64,000 bases of DNA from Piscicola geometra (GCA_943735955.1 OX030965.1:2259201-2323200), one strand, 5' to 3'; positions 1 through 30,019 are shown, counted from the stretch's first letter. Numbers and translations: made by a program. The notes: generated by a model not told the origin, from the sequence alone.

Positions 1-2
1 AC

Positions 3-17449
<17,447 letters not shown>

Positions 17450-19508
17450 TCACCAGCTCTTATCTTCAGCTGTGTAGTCGTCTGCCGCCACCACACCACT
17501 CTTCCTACTACTCTTACTACTACTACTATCACCATCACTGGAACTTCCAACATCATCATCATCATCACTTGCAACGTTTTTCTTTTCACAGGAAACAGAC
17601 TTCATCAACTGCATGTACGCTTCCATCTCATCCGCCTTGTCTTCGCTCCTTCTGTCTTCTGTAACACCATCATCATCATCATCACCACCACCAGCATCAT
17701 CATCACCACCACCACCAGCATCATTATTATTATCAACACCAGCATCATCATTATCATCATTACCACCATCATTATCATCTCTATCACCACTCCCCTTAAC
17801 TCCAAAAACGCCATTATGCCTATCATCCCGAACACTTTTGACATCTTCACTCACTCCCTCACATACAGCAACCTCAGCAACCTCAGCAGCCCTATCACTA
17901 CCATGATCATCTTCATCATTATCAACACCAACTTCATCATTATCATCATTATCATTAGCAAACTTGTCATTGACTTGGTTGGCATTGTTGTTGTTAGCTC
18001 TCCAGTTTCCCGCCTTTCCACCAAACGAATTTGCTTTCCCGCCACCCTTCACCACTTTCCCGCCTCTTTTTGCACCATGATCATCATGATCATCATCATC
18101 ATCATCACCCCCCTCGAGCACTCCCTCTGCAACTCTGCCCATCAATTCAGGAACACGCCCTACTCTCTTCGTCACATCAGCAAACAAGTCACTGTTTCCT
18201 TCATCCTTCAACCCACCCCCTAACCCACCCCCCAACCCACCCCCCAACCCACCCTCCAATCCACCTCCTAATCCATCCACGAATCCACCCATTAGTCCAC
18301 CCCCCAATACACCAACCAACCCAACATTTAACCCACCCATCATTTCTTCAATATCACCAACACCAAAAAAACCACTTCCACCACCCATCCCACACACACC
18401 ACCACCAATCCCACTACCACCACCCATCCCTCCACCCACACCAACACCCATCCCATCCACACCAACACCCATCCCACCCACACCAACACCCATCCCACCC
18501 ACACCACCACCTATCCCTCCACCCATCCCACTACCACCACCCATCCCTCCACCACCACCCCAACCCCCTTCCATCACCACCCTGTTTGGCAGCTTAGACT
18601 TGAAGGATGCATAGTCGACTACATCAGATGGAAGGAATGGAGTGTGGTGGAGGTCGTGGTGGAGTTGGTAGGAGTGGTTTGGAAAGGGCATGTGTTGTAG
18701 TTGTTGTTGTTGTAGTTGTTGTTGTTGTTGTAGTTGTTGTTGTTGTTGTAGTTGTTGTTGTAGTAGTTGTTGTTGTTGTAGTTGTTGTTGTTGTCTGAGA
18801 AGGCTTTGTTGTTGGTCTTGTCTCAACAGTTCTTTTTGAAGTCTAGTAGTGGTGTTGGTAGTAGTAGTAGTGGTGGTAATGGCAGTGGTGCTAGTAGTAG
18901 TAGCAAAGGTCATCTGAGGCAGTGCATTTCTCAGTGAAGTGTCCAGCAGTCTGCTCATGCTGGCGTCCAGCCTCTGTAGTGTTGTTGAGATGGTGTTGTT
19001 GTTGAGGTGGTGTTGTTGTTGAGGGGGTGTTGTTGTTGTTGAGGGGGTGTTGTTGTTGTTGAGGTGTTGTTGTTGTTGTTGAGGTGTTGTTGTTGTTGTT
19101 GAGGTGTTGTTGTTGTTGAAGTGGTTGGTGTTGTTGTTGTTGAGGTGTTGTTGTTGTTGTGGTGGGGTTTTTGTTATTTTTGAGGTTGGTGTTGTTGTTG
19201 AGGTGTTGTTGTTGAGGTGGTTGGTGTTGTTGTTGTTGTTGAGGTGTTGTTGTTGTTGAAGTGGTTGGTGTTGTTGTTGTTGAGGTGTTGTTGTTATTGA
19301 AGTGGTTGGTGTTGTTGTTGTTGAGGTGTTGTTGTTGTTGTGGTGGGGTTTTTGTTATTGTTGAGGTTGGTGTTGTTGTTGAGGTGTTGTTGTTGAGGTG
19401 GTTGGTGTTGTTGTTGTTGTTGAGGTGGTTGTTGTTGTTGTTGTTGAGGTGTTGTTGTTGAGGTGTTGTTGTTGAGGTGTTGTTGTTGAGGTGTTGTTGT
19501 TGAGGTGG

Positions 19509-19542
<34 letters not shown>

Positions 19543-22500
19543 AGAGGTGTTGTTGAGGTGGTGTTGTTGTTGTTGAGGTTGGTGTTGTTGTTGAGGTGTT
19601 GTTGTTGAGGTGGTTGTTGTTGTTGTTGTTGTAGAGGTGTTGTTGAGGTGGTGTTGTTGTTGTTGAGGTTGGTGTTGATGTTGAGGTGTTGTTGTTGTTG
19701 AGGTGTTGTTGTTGTTGAGGTGTTGTTGAGGTTGGTGTTGTTGTTTAGGTGTTGTTGTGGTGGGGTTTTTGTTATTGTTGAGGTGTTGTTGTTGAGGTGG
19801 TGGTGTTGAGGTGGTGTTGTTGAGGTGGTGGTGTTGAGGTGGTGTTGTTGTTGTTGAGGTTGGTGTTGTTGTTGAGATGTTGTTGTTGTTGAGGTGTTGT
19901 TGTTGTTGAGGTGTTGTTGAGGTGTTGTTGTGGTGGGGTTTTTGTTATTGTTGAGGTGTTGTTGTGGTGGGGTTTTTGTTATTGTTGAGGTGTTGTTGTT
20001 GAGGTGGTGGTGTTGAGGTGGTGTTGTTGAGGTGGTGGTGTTGAGGTGGTGGTGTTGTTGTTGAAGTGTTGTTGTTCTTGTTGAGGTGTTGTTGAGATGT
20101 TGTTGTTGTTGCTGAGGTGTTGTTGAGGTGGTGTTGTTGAGGTGGTGGTGTTGAGGTGGTGGTGTTGTTGTTGAAGTGTTGTTGTTGAGGTGGTGGTGTT
20201 GTTGGTGTTGTTGAGGTGGTGTTGTTGAGGTGGTGTTGTTGTTGTTGAGGTGGTGTTGTTGAGGTGGTTGTTTTTGAGGTGGTGTTGTTGAGGTGGTGTT
20301 GCTGTTGTTGAGGTGGTGTTGTTGAGGTGGTTGTTGTTGTTGTTGAGGTGGTGTTGTTGAGGTGGTTGTTGTTGAGGTGGTTGTTGTTGAGGTGGTTGTT
20401 GTTGAGGTGGTTGTTGTTGTTGTTGAGATGGTGTTGTTGAGGTGGTGTTGTTGAGGTGATTGTTGTTGAGGTGGTGTTGTTGAGGTGGTGTTGTTGAGGT
20501 GGTGTTGTTGTTGTTGAGGTGGTTGTTGTTGTTGTTGAAGTGGTGTTGTTGAGGTGGTGGTGTTGAGGTGGTGTTGTTGAGGTGGTTGTTGTTGAGGTGG
20601 TTGTTGTTGTTGCTGAGGTGGTGTTGTTGAGGTGGTTGTTGTTGAGGTGGTGTTGTTGAGGTGGTTGTTATTGTTGTTGAGGTGGTGTTGTTGAGGTGGT
20701 TGTTGTTGTTGAGGTGGTTGTTGTTGTTTGAGGTGGTTTTTGTTGAGGTGGTGTTGTTGAAGTGGTTGTTGTTGTTGTTGAGGTGGTGTTGTTGAGGTGG
20801 TTGTTGTTGTTGAAGTGGTTGTTGAGGTGTTGTTGGTGTTGAGGTGGTGGTGTTGAGATGGTGTTGTTGAGGTGGTTGTTGTTGAGGTGGTGTTGTTGAG
20901 GTGGTTGTTGTTGTTGTTGAGGTGGTTATTGTTGTTGTTGAGGTGGTTGTTGTTGAGGTGGTGTTGTTGAGGTGGTTGTTGTTGAGGTGGTTGTTGTTGA
21001 GGTGGTTGTTGTTGTTGTTGAGGTGGTTGTTGTTGAGGTGGTTGTTGTTGAGGTGGTTGTTGTTGAGGTGGTGTTGTTGAGGTGGTTGTTGTTGTTGTTG
21101 AGGTGGTGTTGTTGAGGTGGTTGGTGTTGTTGTTGTTGAGAAGGTGTTGTGATGGTGTTATTTGTAGTCGTGTTGTGGTGTTCTTGTTGTGGTGGTGTTA
21201 TGGTGGTGGTGTTGAGATAATGTATTGTTGTGGTGGTTTCGCTGTTGAGGTAATGAAGTGGTGTTGGTGGAGTAGTGCTGTTGTGGTTTTTTAATCTGGT
21301 GTTGAGGTTTTTTTGTTTGTAGTAGCATGATGTTTTAGAGTTGTTGCTGTTGTGTTGTGATATTGTTGTATTGTGGTGTTGTGGCGTTATATTTTTATTG
21401 TTATAGTTTTTAAATGTAGTTTTCTTGTTGTAGTAGTGGTACCATAGTAGTATGTAGTGGCAGTGTTGTTGTGGTGTGGTTGAAGTAGTATAGTGTGGCA
21501 GTGTTGTTGTGGAGAACAACAACAACAATCTCTGAACCAACCTGACTCTCTTTAGACAGAGATATAAGCTTCAACTTGGCTTCTCTTATCACATCATCAT
21601 CATCACCATCACCCCCACCAAGATCATCATCATTACCACCATCATCATTATCATCAGCATCACGATGATCATCAAAACGTTGTTGCTGTTTCAGGTTGTT
21701 TATTTCTTCGCATAGTTTTCTGTTCTTCTCTTGCTGTGTGATGATGTGATGATGATGATGATAATAATAATATCAATAATAAAAATGATGATGATGATGA
21801 TGATGATGATGATGGTGATGATACCAAAGGATCAGCAAGTATGGCGCTACACAAAGGGCAAACCTCGAGGCGTAGTTTTGCAGAGAAGAAGACGAGTTGT
21901 TGGTGGTTGAGTTGTTGTTGCAGCAAGAGGGAGTTGTGCAGTTGTTGTTGCAATTGATGTTGTTGCTGTTGCTGTTGTTGCTGCTGTTGTTGTTGTTGCG
22001 TTGATGTGTGCTTTTGTCGTTTCAGTTCTTTTATCTCTTGTAGGAATTCTATAGGCATGATGATGATGATGGTGATGATGGTGATGATGATGATGATGAT
22101 GGTTGTGAACTTTAACACTTACCTTTCCTTTCACTCTCAAATCGTTTGCCAGTGCCTTCCAAGTCACTGAAGGTGAGACAAATAAGCAACAACATAAACA
22201 AATAATCAACAACATAAACAAATAATCAACAACATAAACCAGTGAGCAACAACATAAACGAATAATCAACAACATAAACGAATAATCAACAACATAAACG
22301 AATAATCAACAACATAAACGAACAATCAACAACATAAACGAATAAGAAACAATAAAAGCTAGTAAGCAATAATACAAACAATAAGATAACACGACAATCC
22401 ACAATAAACAAACTATAGGAAAAAACATCATTCAGTCAATCTACAAAAACAACAACCACAAAAACAACAACAAAAACAATAACAACAACACTAAACCCTT

Positions 22501-24037
22501 CTGTTATTCGCAGCCTCTCCAAGACTTCGGCATATCTCTCTTGCAACTCCCTCCTCCCCCTCACCACCTCCTCCTTCTCTCTCCTCTCCCTCCTCCCCTC
22601 CTCAACCTCTGCCCTTGCTTCTCCCAGTTCTTTCTGTGCATCGTATTTATCATCATCATCATCATCAGCAGCACTGACGTGGATCATCATCATCAGCGCT
22701 ACCCTAATCATCACCAGCACCACCACCGACCTCTAATCTCTTCACCACCATTTCCCTTTCCTCCTTCATCTTAGCAGTCTCTCCCAACTCCTTCTTCTCT
22801 CTCTCGTACTCCACTTCTCTTTCTGTGTTTATGTTTTTATTTACTCTTATAAATAATAATATTAAAAAAACAAAGTGCAACAACATACTCCACTGCAACA
22901 ACAACAACACTACCGCATACCCACAACCTCCACGCGGTGCGGTGGGGGGCGCTTGCAAGACAGCCCAGGAGACAACAAACTCATCTCTGGACAGACTGCC
23001 CAGCCCTGGAACATGGGCTGGGCAAGAACACAAGAGAACTGTCTCAAGAGCCTGGCAGGGCAGCGCAGCTGGTCGAGACTATTCTCCCCACACTGCTGAA
23101 CAACACAACGAAATACAACAACAACAACCTCAACTGCAACAACAACAACAACATCAACTGCAACAACAACAACACTCACCACGCAACACCTCCTCTCTGA
23201 CGTCAAGAGCTTGCTTGCACACCTTGTACCTGCTCTCCAACTCATCCTGCATCCGCCTCACCTGTCGTTGTTGTTGTTGATGTCGTCGTCGTTGTTGACT
23301 TTGTTGTTGATGTTAATGTCGTCGTTGTTGACGTTGTTGTTGATGTTATTAATGTAGTGGTTGATTTGTAATTGTTATTTTTTGTTTGTTGTTGTAGTAG
23401 CTTTTGAAACCATCTATAGTTGTAGTTGTATCTGATGTTGTAGTTGTATCTGATGTTGTAGTTGTATCTGATGTTGTAGTTGTTCGTGTGCTTGTTGCAG
23501 CTCTGGCATGTTTCCAGCACGCATCAATAAAAACAAAGTGCCTCTGACCCACCTGAGTATCAACCACCTCTCTCACTCCATTTCTCTCTCTCTCCACTCC
23601 TTCATTCATTTTCATCCTCTCTTCCTCCATCCATCTCACCTTCTCCTCCAATCCCTTCAGCTTCCTGTGGTAGTGGTAGGATAACAAGTACTAGAACTAG
23701 TAGTTTTTGTGATTCTCTAGATGCATGCAACAACAACAACAACAACAAGCACTCACCCCTCCAGCACCTTCTCCTTCTTCTTCACCTCCTCTTCTCTCTC
23801 TCTCACTCCTTCCAACTCCTCCAAACATTTCTGCCTTTGTGAGTAAGTCTCTCTCGCTAGCAGCTGGTGGTGATGATGATCATTGGCACCGATCATAACT
23901 ATTATCATCACCACCATCATTATCATCATCATCATCATCATCTCCTCTATGATCATTATCATCATCACCTCATACTGCTGCTTGAGATGCTGTCTGGACC
24001 TTGCCTCTTTCTCTTGATGCTGTCGCTCTAGCTGGGA

Positions 24038-24100
<63 letters not shown>

Positions 24101-24127
24101 AGCGATGATGATGATGATGGTGATAGC

Positions 24128-24223
<96 letters not shown>

Positions 24224-24226
24224 AGC

Positions 24227-24261
<35 letters not shown>

Positions 24262-24800
24262 GGATGCAACACCTTCCATTTGTATCTCTCAAACTCCTCC
24301 TTGCAAATCCTTCTCTCCATCTCCAACACCCTCACCACCTCCTCCTTCTCTCCACCCACCACACCTCCTCTCACCCAACCACCATTCGCTGCTGCTGTCG
24401 CCTTCTCTAGCAACAAAACAGTGTTCTTCTTTTTGTTGATGTTGTCGTACTTGTTGTATTTACTGGTGGTGTAGTTGTTGTATTTACTGGTGGTGTACTT
24501 GTTGTATTTACTGGTGGTGTAGTTGTTGTATTTACTGGTGGTGTACTTGTTGTATTTACTGGTGGTGTACTTGTTGTTGCTGTTGTAGTCGTCAATGGCG
24601 TCGAACTGTTCGACTGATCAATGGATGGTTCAATGAGGGAAAAGCCGCGATTGCAAAACATGCACTGGTACAACCACAGATTTCAAAATACAATCAAGGC
24701 ACAAATAACAGCATCATGATTATTGTTATATCATCACCATCATCATCATCATCAGCAGCAGCAGCATCATCATCATCATCATCAGCAGCAGCGGCAGCAT

Positions 24801-24831
<31 letters not shown>

Positions 24832-25966
24832 AGCAACAACATCATCATCAGCATCAGCATCATCATCATCATGAGTGACAACACAGGCACGAACCTAGTG
24901 AGAGACCTCCATCAGTTTGCACACACACCTCCCTGCCCACCCTGTTGCCCCTCACCACCATCCTCTCCAACAACGACCCCACCAGATCATTACCACCACC
25001 ACCACCGCTGCCATCATCAGGATCATCACTATCACCATTGCAAACACTAGCCAGTATAGATGTTATTTCGTCTTTGTTGAGTGTCTGTTGGTGGGCATGT
25101 TGAGGAAGGTGCTGGCAATATGCCAACAAAAACAACTTACGAGACTTCAATAACTTATAACAAGCATGCCAAAAGACTTCGACGACTCGTCCCTGAGGTA
25201 AAGTACTCGCCCAATTGAGAACACGTCGCTTTCAACTTTGATGCTTTGCAAATCACCATCCAAAAGTTACCATTCATGAACTCCCATTTCAAAATATTTA
25301 TATTTGCCTTTTTGTACAACAGCAAAAACGAAGAAATCACTACTTTTCAAAATTTTATCCAAAAAATCAACTCAATGGCTGGAATCATGGATTTTGTCAT
25401 CGGCTCTTTTCACATTTGTCCACAAAGTCAGACGCTTTTGCCGCGAGATTTGTGAAGCACCAACAAAAACTCGAATTTTAAAAACAGAACTAACAACAAA
25501 ACAATAACACCAACAACAACAATTGAATCAACAACACCAACAACATCAATTGAATCAACAACACCAACAACAACAATTGAATCAACAACAACAACAACGA
25601 CGAGACCTTGTTGAGGCCACACTCGGGCAAGAAGACACTGAGTGAGAAGTCGAAGTGGTGCTTGCGCATGTGCAGCGCGATGAGGCTGTTGATGGCGGTG
25701 TGCAGGAGCTTGCCAGTGCCTTGCGAGGGCTTGATGGCGTGGCTGGGAGGGTGTGGGGGGGTGTCAGAGAGCTCCTTCACCAGTCTGCTCCGGATCTGAC
25801 TCTAGTTGGAAAGGGTCGCTATACTTTGGTGGGTGTTTGTGTGGGAGTGGAACTAGTGAGATGAGATAGGTTTATGTCTGCCATAAACTTTATGGATTTA
25901 TGAGGGATAGGATGTGATTGAGTGTGATACAATATAAATAGAATGATGATGATAATGATGATGATT

Positions 25967-26005
<39 letters not shown>

Positions 26006-26105
26006 TGGCTACCTTGAGAGAGTTTAGGAAACCTTTTTGTTTGAGACTTTCGCACAGAACGTTTCGAAACTCTTCGACTGTCAATCCATTCAGATCTCCG
26101 TTCAT
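17450..26105 (-). CDS. OFD1: OFD1-like centriolar/ciliary LisH coiled-coil protein, 14 exons
   Basis: Centriole distal-end and basal-body protein family needed for ciliogenesis. Exons (complement): 26013-26105, 25607-25795, 24907-25084, 24273-24613, 23969-24031, 23757-23863, 23553-23664, 23180-23261, 22731-22822, 22497-22633, 22123-22166, 21864-22048, 21542-21733, 17450-18973. Phases agree and give 1112 residues; the human protein is about 1000. Exon 1 (LTVEEFRNVLCESLKQKG) and exon 2 (LisH, FDFSLSVFLPECGL) match the OFD1 N-terminus. VCVQTDG resembles the human ETQTS segment, and RETYSQRQKCLEELEG matches the human KEIYAQRQ coiled coil. Exons 4-13 are charged and heptad-like. The last exon is rich in Q, G and D and ends DKSW. 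The acceptors of exons 3, 4, 10 and 11 were chosen by phase. The ATG at 26105 is the first that gives the conserved N-terminus. Confidence 0.9.
18974..21160. repeat. G/T-rich TGTTGAGGTGG minisatellite filling OFD1 intron 13
   Basis: The + strand is built from GTTGTTGAGGTGGT units of variable length for about 2.2 kb and has almost no C. On the OFD1 sense strand it reads CAACAACACCACCTC. Related but more degenerate sequence continues to about 21510. The intron spans 18974-21541. Confidence 0.95.
22180..22350. repeat. 20-bp AATAATCAACAACATAAACG array, OFD1 intron 10
   Basis: Eight or nine near-identical tandem units. The array lies between the exons of the coiled-coil region. Confidence 0.9.
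24036..24262. repeat. (GAT)n microsatellite filling OFD1 intron 4
   Basis: The 241-base intron between exons 4 and 5 is almost wholly (GAT)n with a few GATAGC interruptions. Confidence 0.95.
24455..24580 (-). repeat. 24-bp coding minisatellite in OFD1 exon 4
   Basis: Tandem 24-base units encode YTTSKYNN or YTTSKYNK octapeptides, about five copies, between the VEQFDAIDDYN segment and the following coiled coil. The period is a multiple of three and the frame stays open. Confidence 0.85.
24720..24875. repeat. (ATC)n/(AGC)n microsatellite, OFD1 intron 3
   Basis: Alternating CATCAT and CAGCAG runs. They are non-coding in the accepted model because they lie between exons 3 and 4. Confidence 0.85.
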
Positions 26106-26850
26106 TTTGAAAAATTATAATAATTTTGAAATTATTTGTGAACTAAAGTTAACAAAAGTTGTATTCTCCCGAACACCGCCCTAGTAACCAAGCATAGACA
26201 TGAAATACTTCAATTAAAACATTTCAAAAAATAAGTGATTGCTAAAAGTGTATTTCAACTTAAATTATACTAGATTAAAACTATGGATAAAAAACAACAA
26301 TAAGAAGAACTTTTTTAATGTTTTGGCGTGATTTTGCAGGTTCTAAGATAAAAAGTCTTAAGCATAGATATAGTATATATACTATATTATATAGATACGT
26401 AGTGAAAACTTGTCGAACGTATTTGTGAGATACCCCAACATACGTTAAGTAGTAAAATTATTCCTTATAATAATAAAAATTTAATGCTGTTTAAAATTTA
26501 TTATAAATATTGAAATTTTTTTTTTCATATTTAAAAAGTATAAAAACTATCTATAAAATATATAATATTTTTTTGAACATTTTAGTGATTTTTCATATAT
26601 GCAATTGACTGGAAACGATTGACTGAGAGACCGAGACTGCAATGTTCGGTTACCAATTTCAGGAAATAAAACTCAATCCAACAATTAAAATATAAACAAT
26701 TAGTTTTTTAACGACTGGTAAGTATAATAAATATATTTAATATTATACAATATCTTATATCGCCCTTTTTATACAGAATAAACAAAGTCACGTGATGCTT
26801 TTCTTTCTATGCTGGGGTATTTGAAGAATGACGGTCTCTTGCATTGGTGA
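26106..26850. promoter_or_regulatory. AT-rich 5' flank of OFD1
   Basis: Unique AT-rich sequence between the OFD1 start codon and the piggyBac element. It must contain the OFD1 promoter unless transcription starts further upstream. I see no clear TATA box or binding-site cluster. Confidence 0.4.
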
Positions 26851-28641
26851 TTAACCCATTAACGCATGCCTCAAAGGAATTAATTAATTTTTTTACATTT
26901 TATTGAAAAAATGATTCTAAAAAATAAAATCAAAAAATTAGTCTGAAATATTTTATACAAAAAAAGTTATGATGAAAATAAAAAATGTTCTTAAAAAATG
27001 ACACTATGCATTGCTACTGACGGTAATCACGATTCGTGGTAAATGCTGAAGCACTCCAAATGTAAAGCTACATTACATTCAAGGCATTTCTTTTCCACTT
27101 TCTTTCCACATTGCTTGCATCTTTTTTGGCCATCTTTAATTTTACCAATAAAATGATCTTTTCCATCGTATCGGACATCTGCAACACACTTTTAGCTAAA
27201 TTCATGGATTTTTTTTTCTTTTTTGATCTGTTTAAAACCATATGAAAAAATTATAAATATTTCAGTATAACATGGAGTGTCTTTTGGTAAGCATTTTATT
27301 AGTTTAGATACCACCGATCCACCAAGTCCTAATTCGCTATTGAACTCTTCCGAGGCTCCTTGATACGGGTAACAGTTTACCAAATACCCAAGCCTATTAT
27401 TTAGGCACCAAACTTTATATCCAAACCTTATGGGTTTTCCTCTGATAAACTGTTTTGATGATGGCCTTCCATAATATGGAACCATTGATTTATCAATCGC
27501 CAAATGACATTCTTTGGGCCAAAATTTGAGAAATCTTTCATTCATAGCATCAAATAATAATCGCACTTTGGCCATCTTGTCTAACTTATTAATTTTCTCG
27601 TTGTCATTGCAATGCAATTATCTTAATAACTCTTCAAATCTGTTGAGTCTTACAGCTAGATTGTGTACATCGTCGCTCTGTTCCCAGTACATCCTGCGGT
27701 TTGCCAAAGGAACATAACCTGAAAGCATGAGTAAAGCCAGCACCACTCTATATTCATTTTCAGTAGCATTTAGCTGTTTTAGTTTTTGGCTGTCATATAA
27801 ATTTGACATGTCTGTTATTAGCTTGATGACTGGCACATCCAGAAATAAATTAAACAATGTGAGAGGAGACATGTTTTCTAAATTTGGTTTGTCCTCTGAA
27901 CTATTATCTGCCAATAATCCAGTAGTAATGTCTTTTTTGGTCCTTCTCCGATCAATTTTAATTTTTTTTAGCTGGCCTTTTTACAGCAGTTTCTTCTCTA
28001 CTTATAGTGGTTTTCTCTTCCCCAATTTTGGAAATTACTATTTCTGCTTCTGCATTTAGCTGGTTTCTTGATAAATTATCTAGGGTACCTTCACCATCCT
28101 CGGGTCCACTATCCTCATCAGAGCAGTTTGGGTCAGTAAGAGGAATCATGACTATATCTGCTGAAAAGAAATCATTGTCTACTTCCAAAATACTAATGAC
28201 TTCATGAAGAGCGAATCTGAAAATAATTGTTTTTACCATCAGTATTACTGCATAGTGTCCTTAAAAAAAGACAATCAATAAAACACAGTTTTTGGAAATA
28301 ATATTACATGTAAAATGACATTTATTTTAAAATAAGATATAAGAATGAATAAAAATAAAATAATATTATAAATTATGAATAGTAGACATTAAATAAAATT
28401 ATAACTAACTTTTTTTTCATGAGCCATGACAAAAACACAAAAAATTTAGTTATCGCCTTGAAAAATCAGAATATCGAAACAATCTATCAATTTCAAATCA
28501 CACAAAAAAAATTTAACAAAGACTTCAGTTTATATAGGACAGGATTAGTTGCAAAGATAATAAATATAATCAAGATAACTATTATAAAAAAAACTTTTTA
28601 TTGCTGTCTTTAAAAAAAGACAGTATGCGTTAATGGTTTAA
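26851..28641 (-). mobile_element. piggyBac-family DNA transposon with TTAA target duplication
   Basis: Both ends are visible. The left end is TTAA then CCCATTAACGCATGCC (from 26855). The right end, read inward, is TTAA then ACCATTAACGCATACTG (from 28637). Thirteen of the first fourteen terminal bases after the first are shared or differ by a transition. Subterminal inverted copies of GACACTATGCA occur at about 26999 and 28250. A near-palindrome TGTCTTTAAAAAAAGACA lies just inside the right end. The TTAA duplication and transposase type agree with the piggyBac superfamily. The copy is about 1.8 kb, shorter than an autonomous element, because the gene is internally deleted. Confidence 0.93.
27027..28239 (-). 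pseudogene. Internally deleted piggyBac transposase
   Basis: The reading runs from an acidic N-terminus (start 28239) into DDE_Tnp_1_7 sequence: SPLTLFNLFLDVPVIKLI, the NRRMYWEQSDDV segment and LAIDKSMVPYYGRPS with the first catalytic Asp. A frameshift lies in an A-run near 27960, another break falls at about 27618, and the central part with the remaining catalytic Asp residues is missing near 27190-27240. The C-terminal cysteine-rich zinc-binding tail follows (CKQCGKKVEKKC and LECNVALHLECF), with stop at 27027. It cannot make an active transposase. Confidence 0.9.
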
Positions 28642-28689
28642 TACAGAGGGCGTATCTATACTAGTTGTTTGTAGGATATCTATGGTCTC

Positions 28690-28965
28690 AAGAATTTAGG
28701 ATTATATTTAAAATCTGTGTCTTTATGTTTAAATTAAAAAACTCCCCATTATCCCAAATATACCTTAAATCATTAATATCTCACCATCATAGAAGTAATT
28801 TAAGATCATCCACTCAAAATCAATATTTCATCCCTTCCATTAATAACTCTTTTGCTAAACGTTTTTTCCATTATGCAGGTCCATATATTTGGAACTTCTT
28901 ACCTTCTTATTTAACTACTTCTAAATCATTATATACCTTTTGTCAGGGGCGGCGATCTGCAGAAA
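28690..28965 (+). mobile_element. LINE remnant, C-terminal end of reverse-transcriptase ORF
   Basis: Translation gives SSTQNQYFIPSINNS then RFFHYAGPYIWNFLPSYLT and a serine-rich end. This is the typical tail of L2/CR1/Jockey-type ORF2 proteins. No catalytic domain remains. Downstream sequence to about 29340 is AT-rich with no gene seen. Confidence 0.75.
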
Positions 28966-29359
28966 ACCTTGGGGGGTTCTCCCTAGGGTTGGAATCAAAG
29001 AACCGGTATCGACTAAGAGTGCAAATTATTATTGTATCAACTATTAATATTTTTATCACCAAACATTGAAAAAAAGTTTGATACTCAATAAAAATACTTT
29101 TCTATTGCTACTTTGAGCGATTTGAAGAAAAACAATAGCGATTTCAGTACCTTTTATTATTTGTCATCTATATAAAATCAATTACAACTAGCCATCAACC
29201 CATCAAATACATTTTATAACATCTTGTTTTCCATTCATTTCTGAGTCAAATAGTTTAAAAAATAACAAATAGATTTAAATTCGCCAAAGTTATAAACAAA
29301 TATACATTGTGAAATGTTTTTTGCCCACAGTGTATATTTAGATAACATAAAAGGGATGA

Positions 29360-30008
29360 AGTCGATTCACCCCTTAACCGATTCACCCCTTAACCGATTC
29401 ACCCCTTAACCGATTCACCCCTTAACCGATTCACCCCCTTAACCGATTCACCCCATAACCGATTCACCCCTCAAAATAGTTAAAAACGGACTTTATTTTT
29501 TATAGGTATTTTGCTAAAATAAAATAATAAGAATTTTTTTTTAATAATGAAAAAAATGAAAAAACTATAATTTATTCAAATAAATGAAAAACTATTTTAT
29601 ATTAAAAATTTTATTTTATATTAAAAATTTTATTATATATTAAAAATTTTATTTTATATTAAAAATTTTATTTTATATTAAAAATTTTATTTTATATTGA
29701 AAATTTTATTTAATATTTAAAAGTTTATTTAATATTCAAAATTTTATTTTATATTTAAAATTTTATTTTATATTTAAACTTTTATTTTATATTTAAAGTT
29801 TTATTTCATATTTAAACTTTTATTTTATATTTAAACTTTTATTTTATATTTAAAATTTAATTTTATATTAAAATTTTTATTTTTAAAAAATAAGTCCGTT
29901 TTTAACTATTTTAAGGGGTGAATCGGTTGAGGGGTGAATCGGTTATGGGGTGAATCGGTTATGGGGTGAATCGGTTAAGGGGTGAATCGGTTAAGGGGTG
30001 AATCGACT
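29360..30008. mobile_element. Foldback element with tandem-repeat terminal arms
   Basis: The left arm has about seven 16-base units CGATTCACCCCTTAAC starting AGTCGATTCACC. The right arm carries the inverse complement, about six units, ending GGTGAATCGACT. Just inside each arm is AATAGTTAAAAACGGACTTA in inverted orientation. The arms are therefore about 145-150 bases each. The centre is a tandem array of TTTTATATTAAAAATT-like units. It has no ORF. I see no obvious target-site duplication. Confidence 0.88.
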
Positions 30009-30019
30009 GCAATTCACAT

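Noticed and set aside
29360..29480. Regular 16-base units considered as a CRISPR array
   Set aside because: There are no spacers between units, the array is inverted at 29915-30008, and the DNA is eukaryotic.
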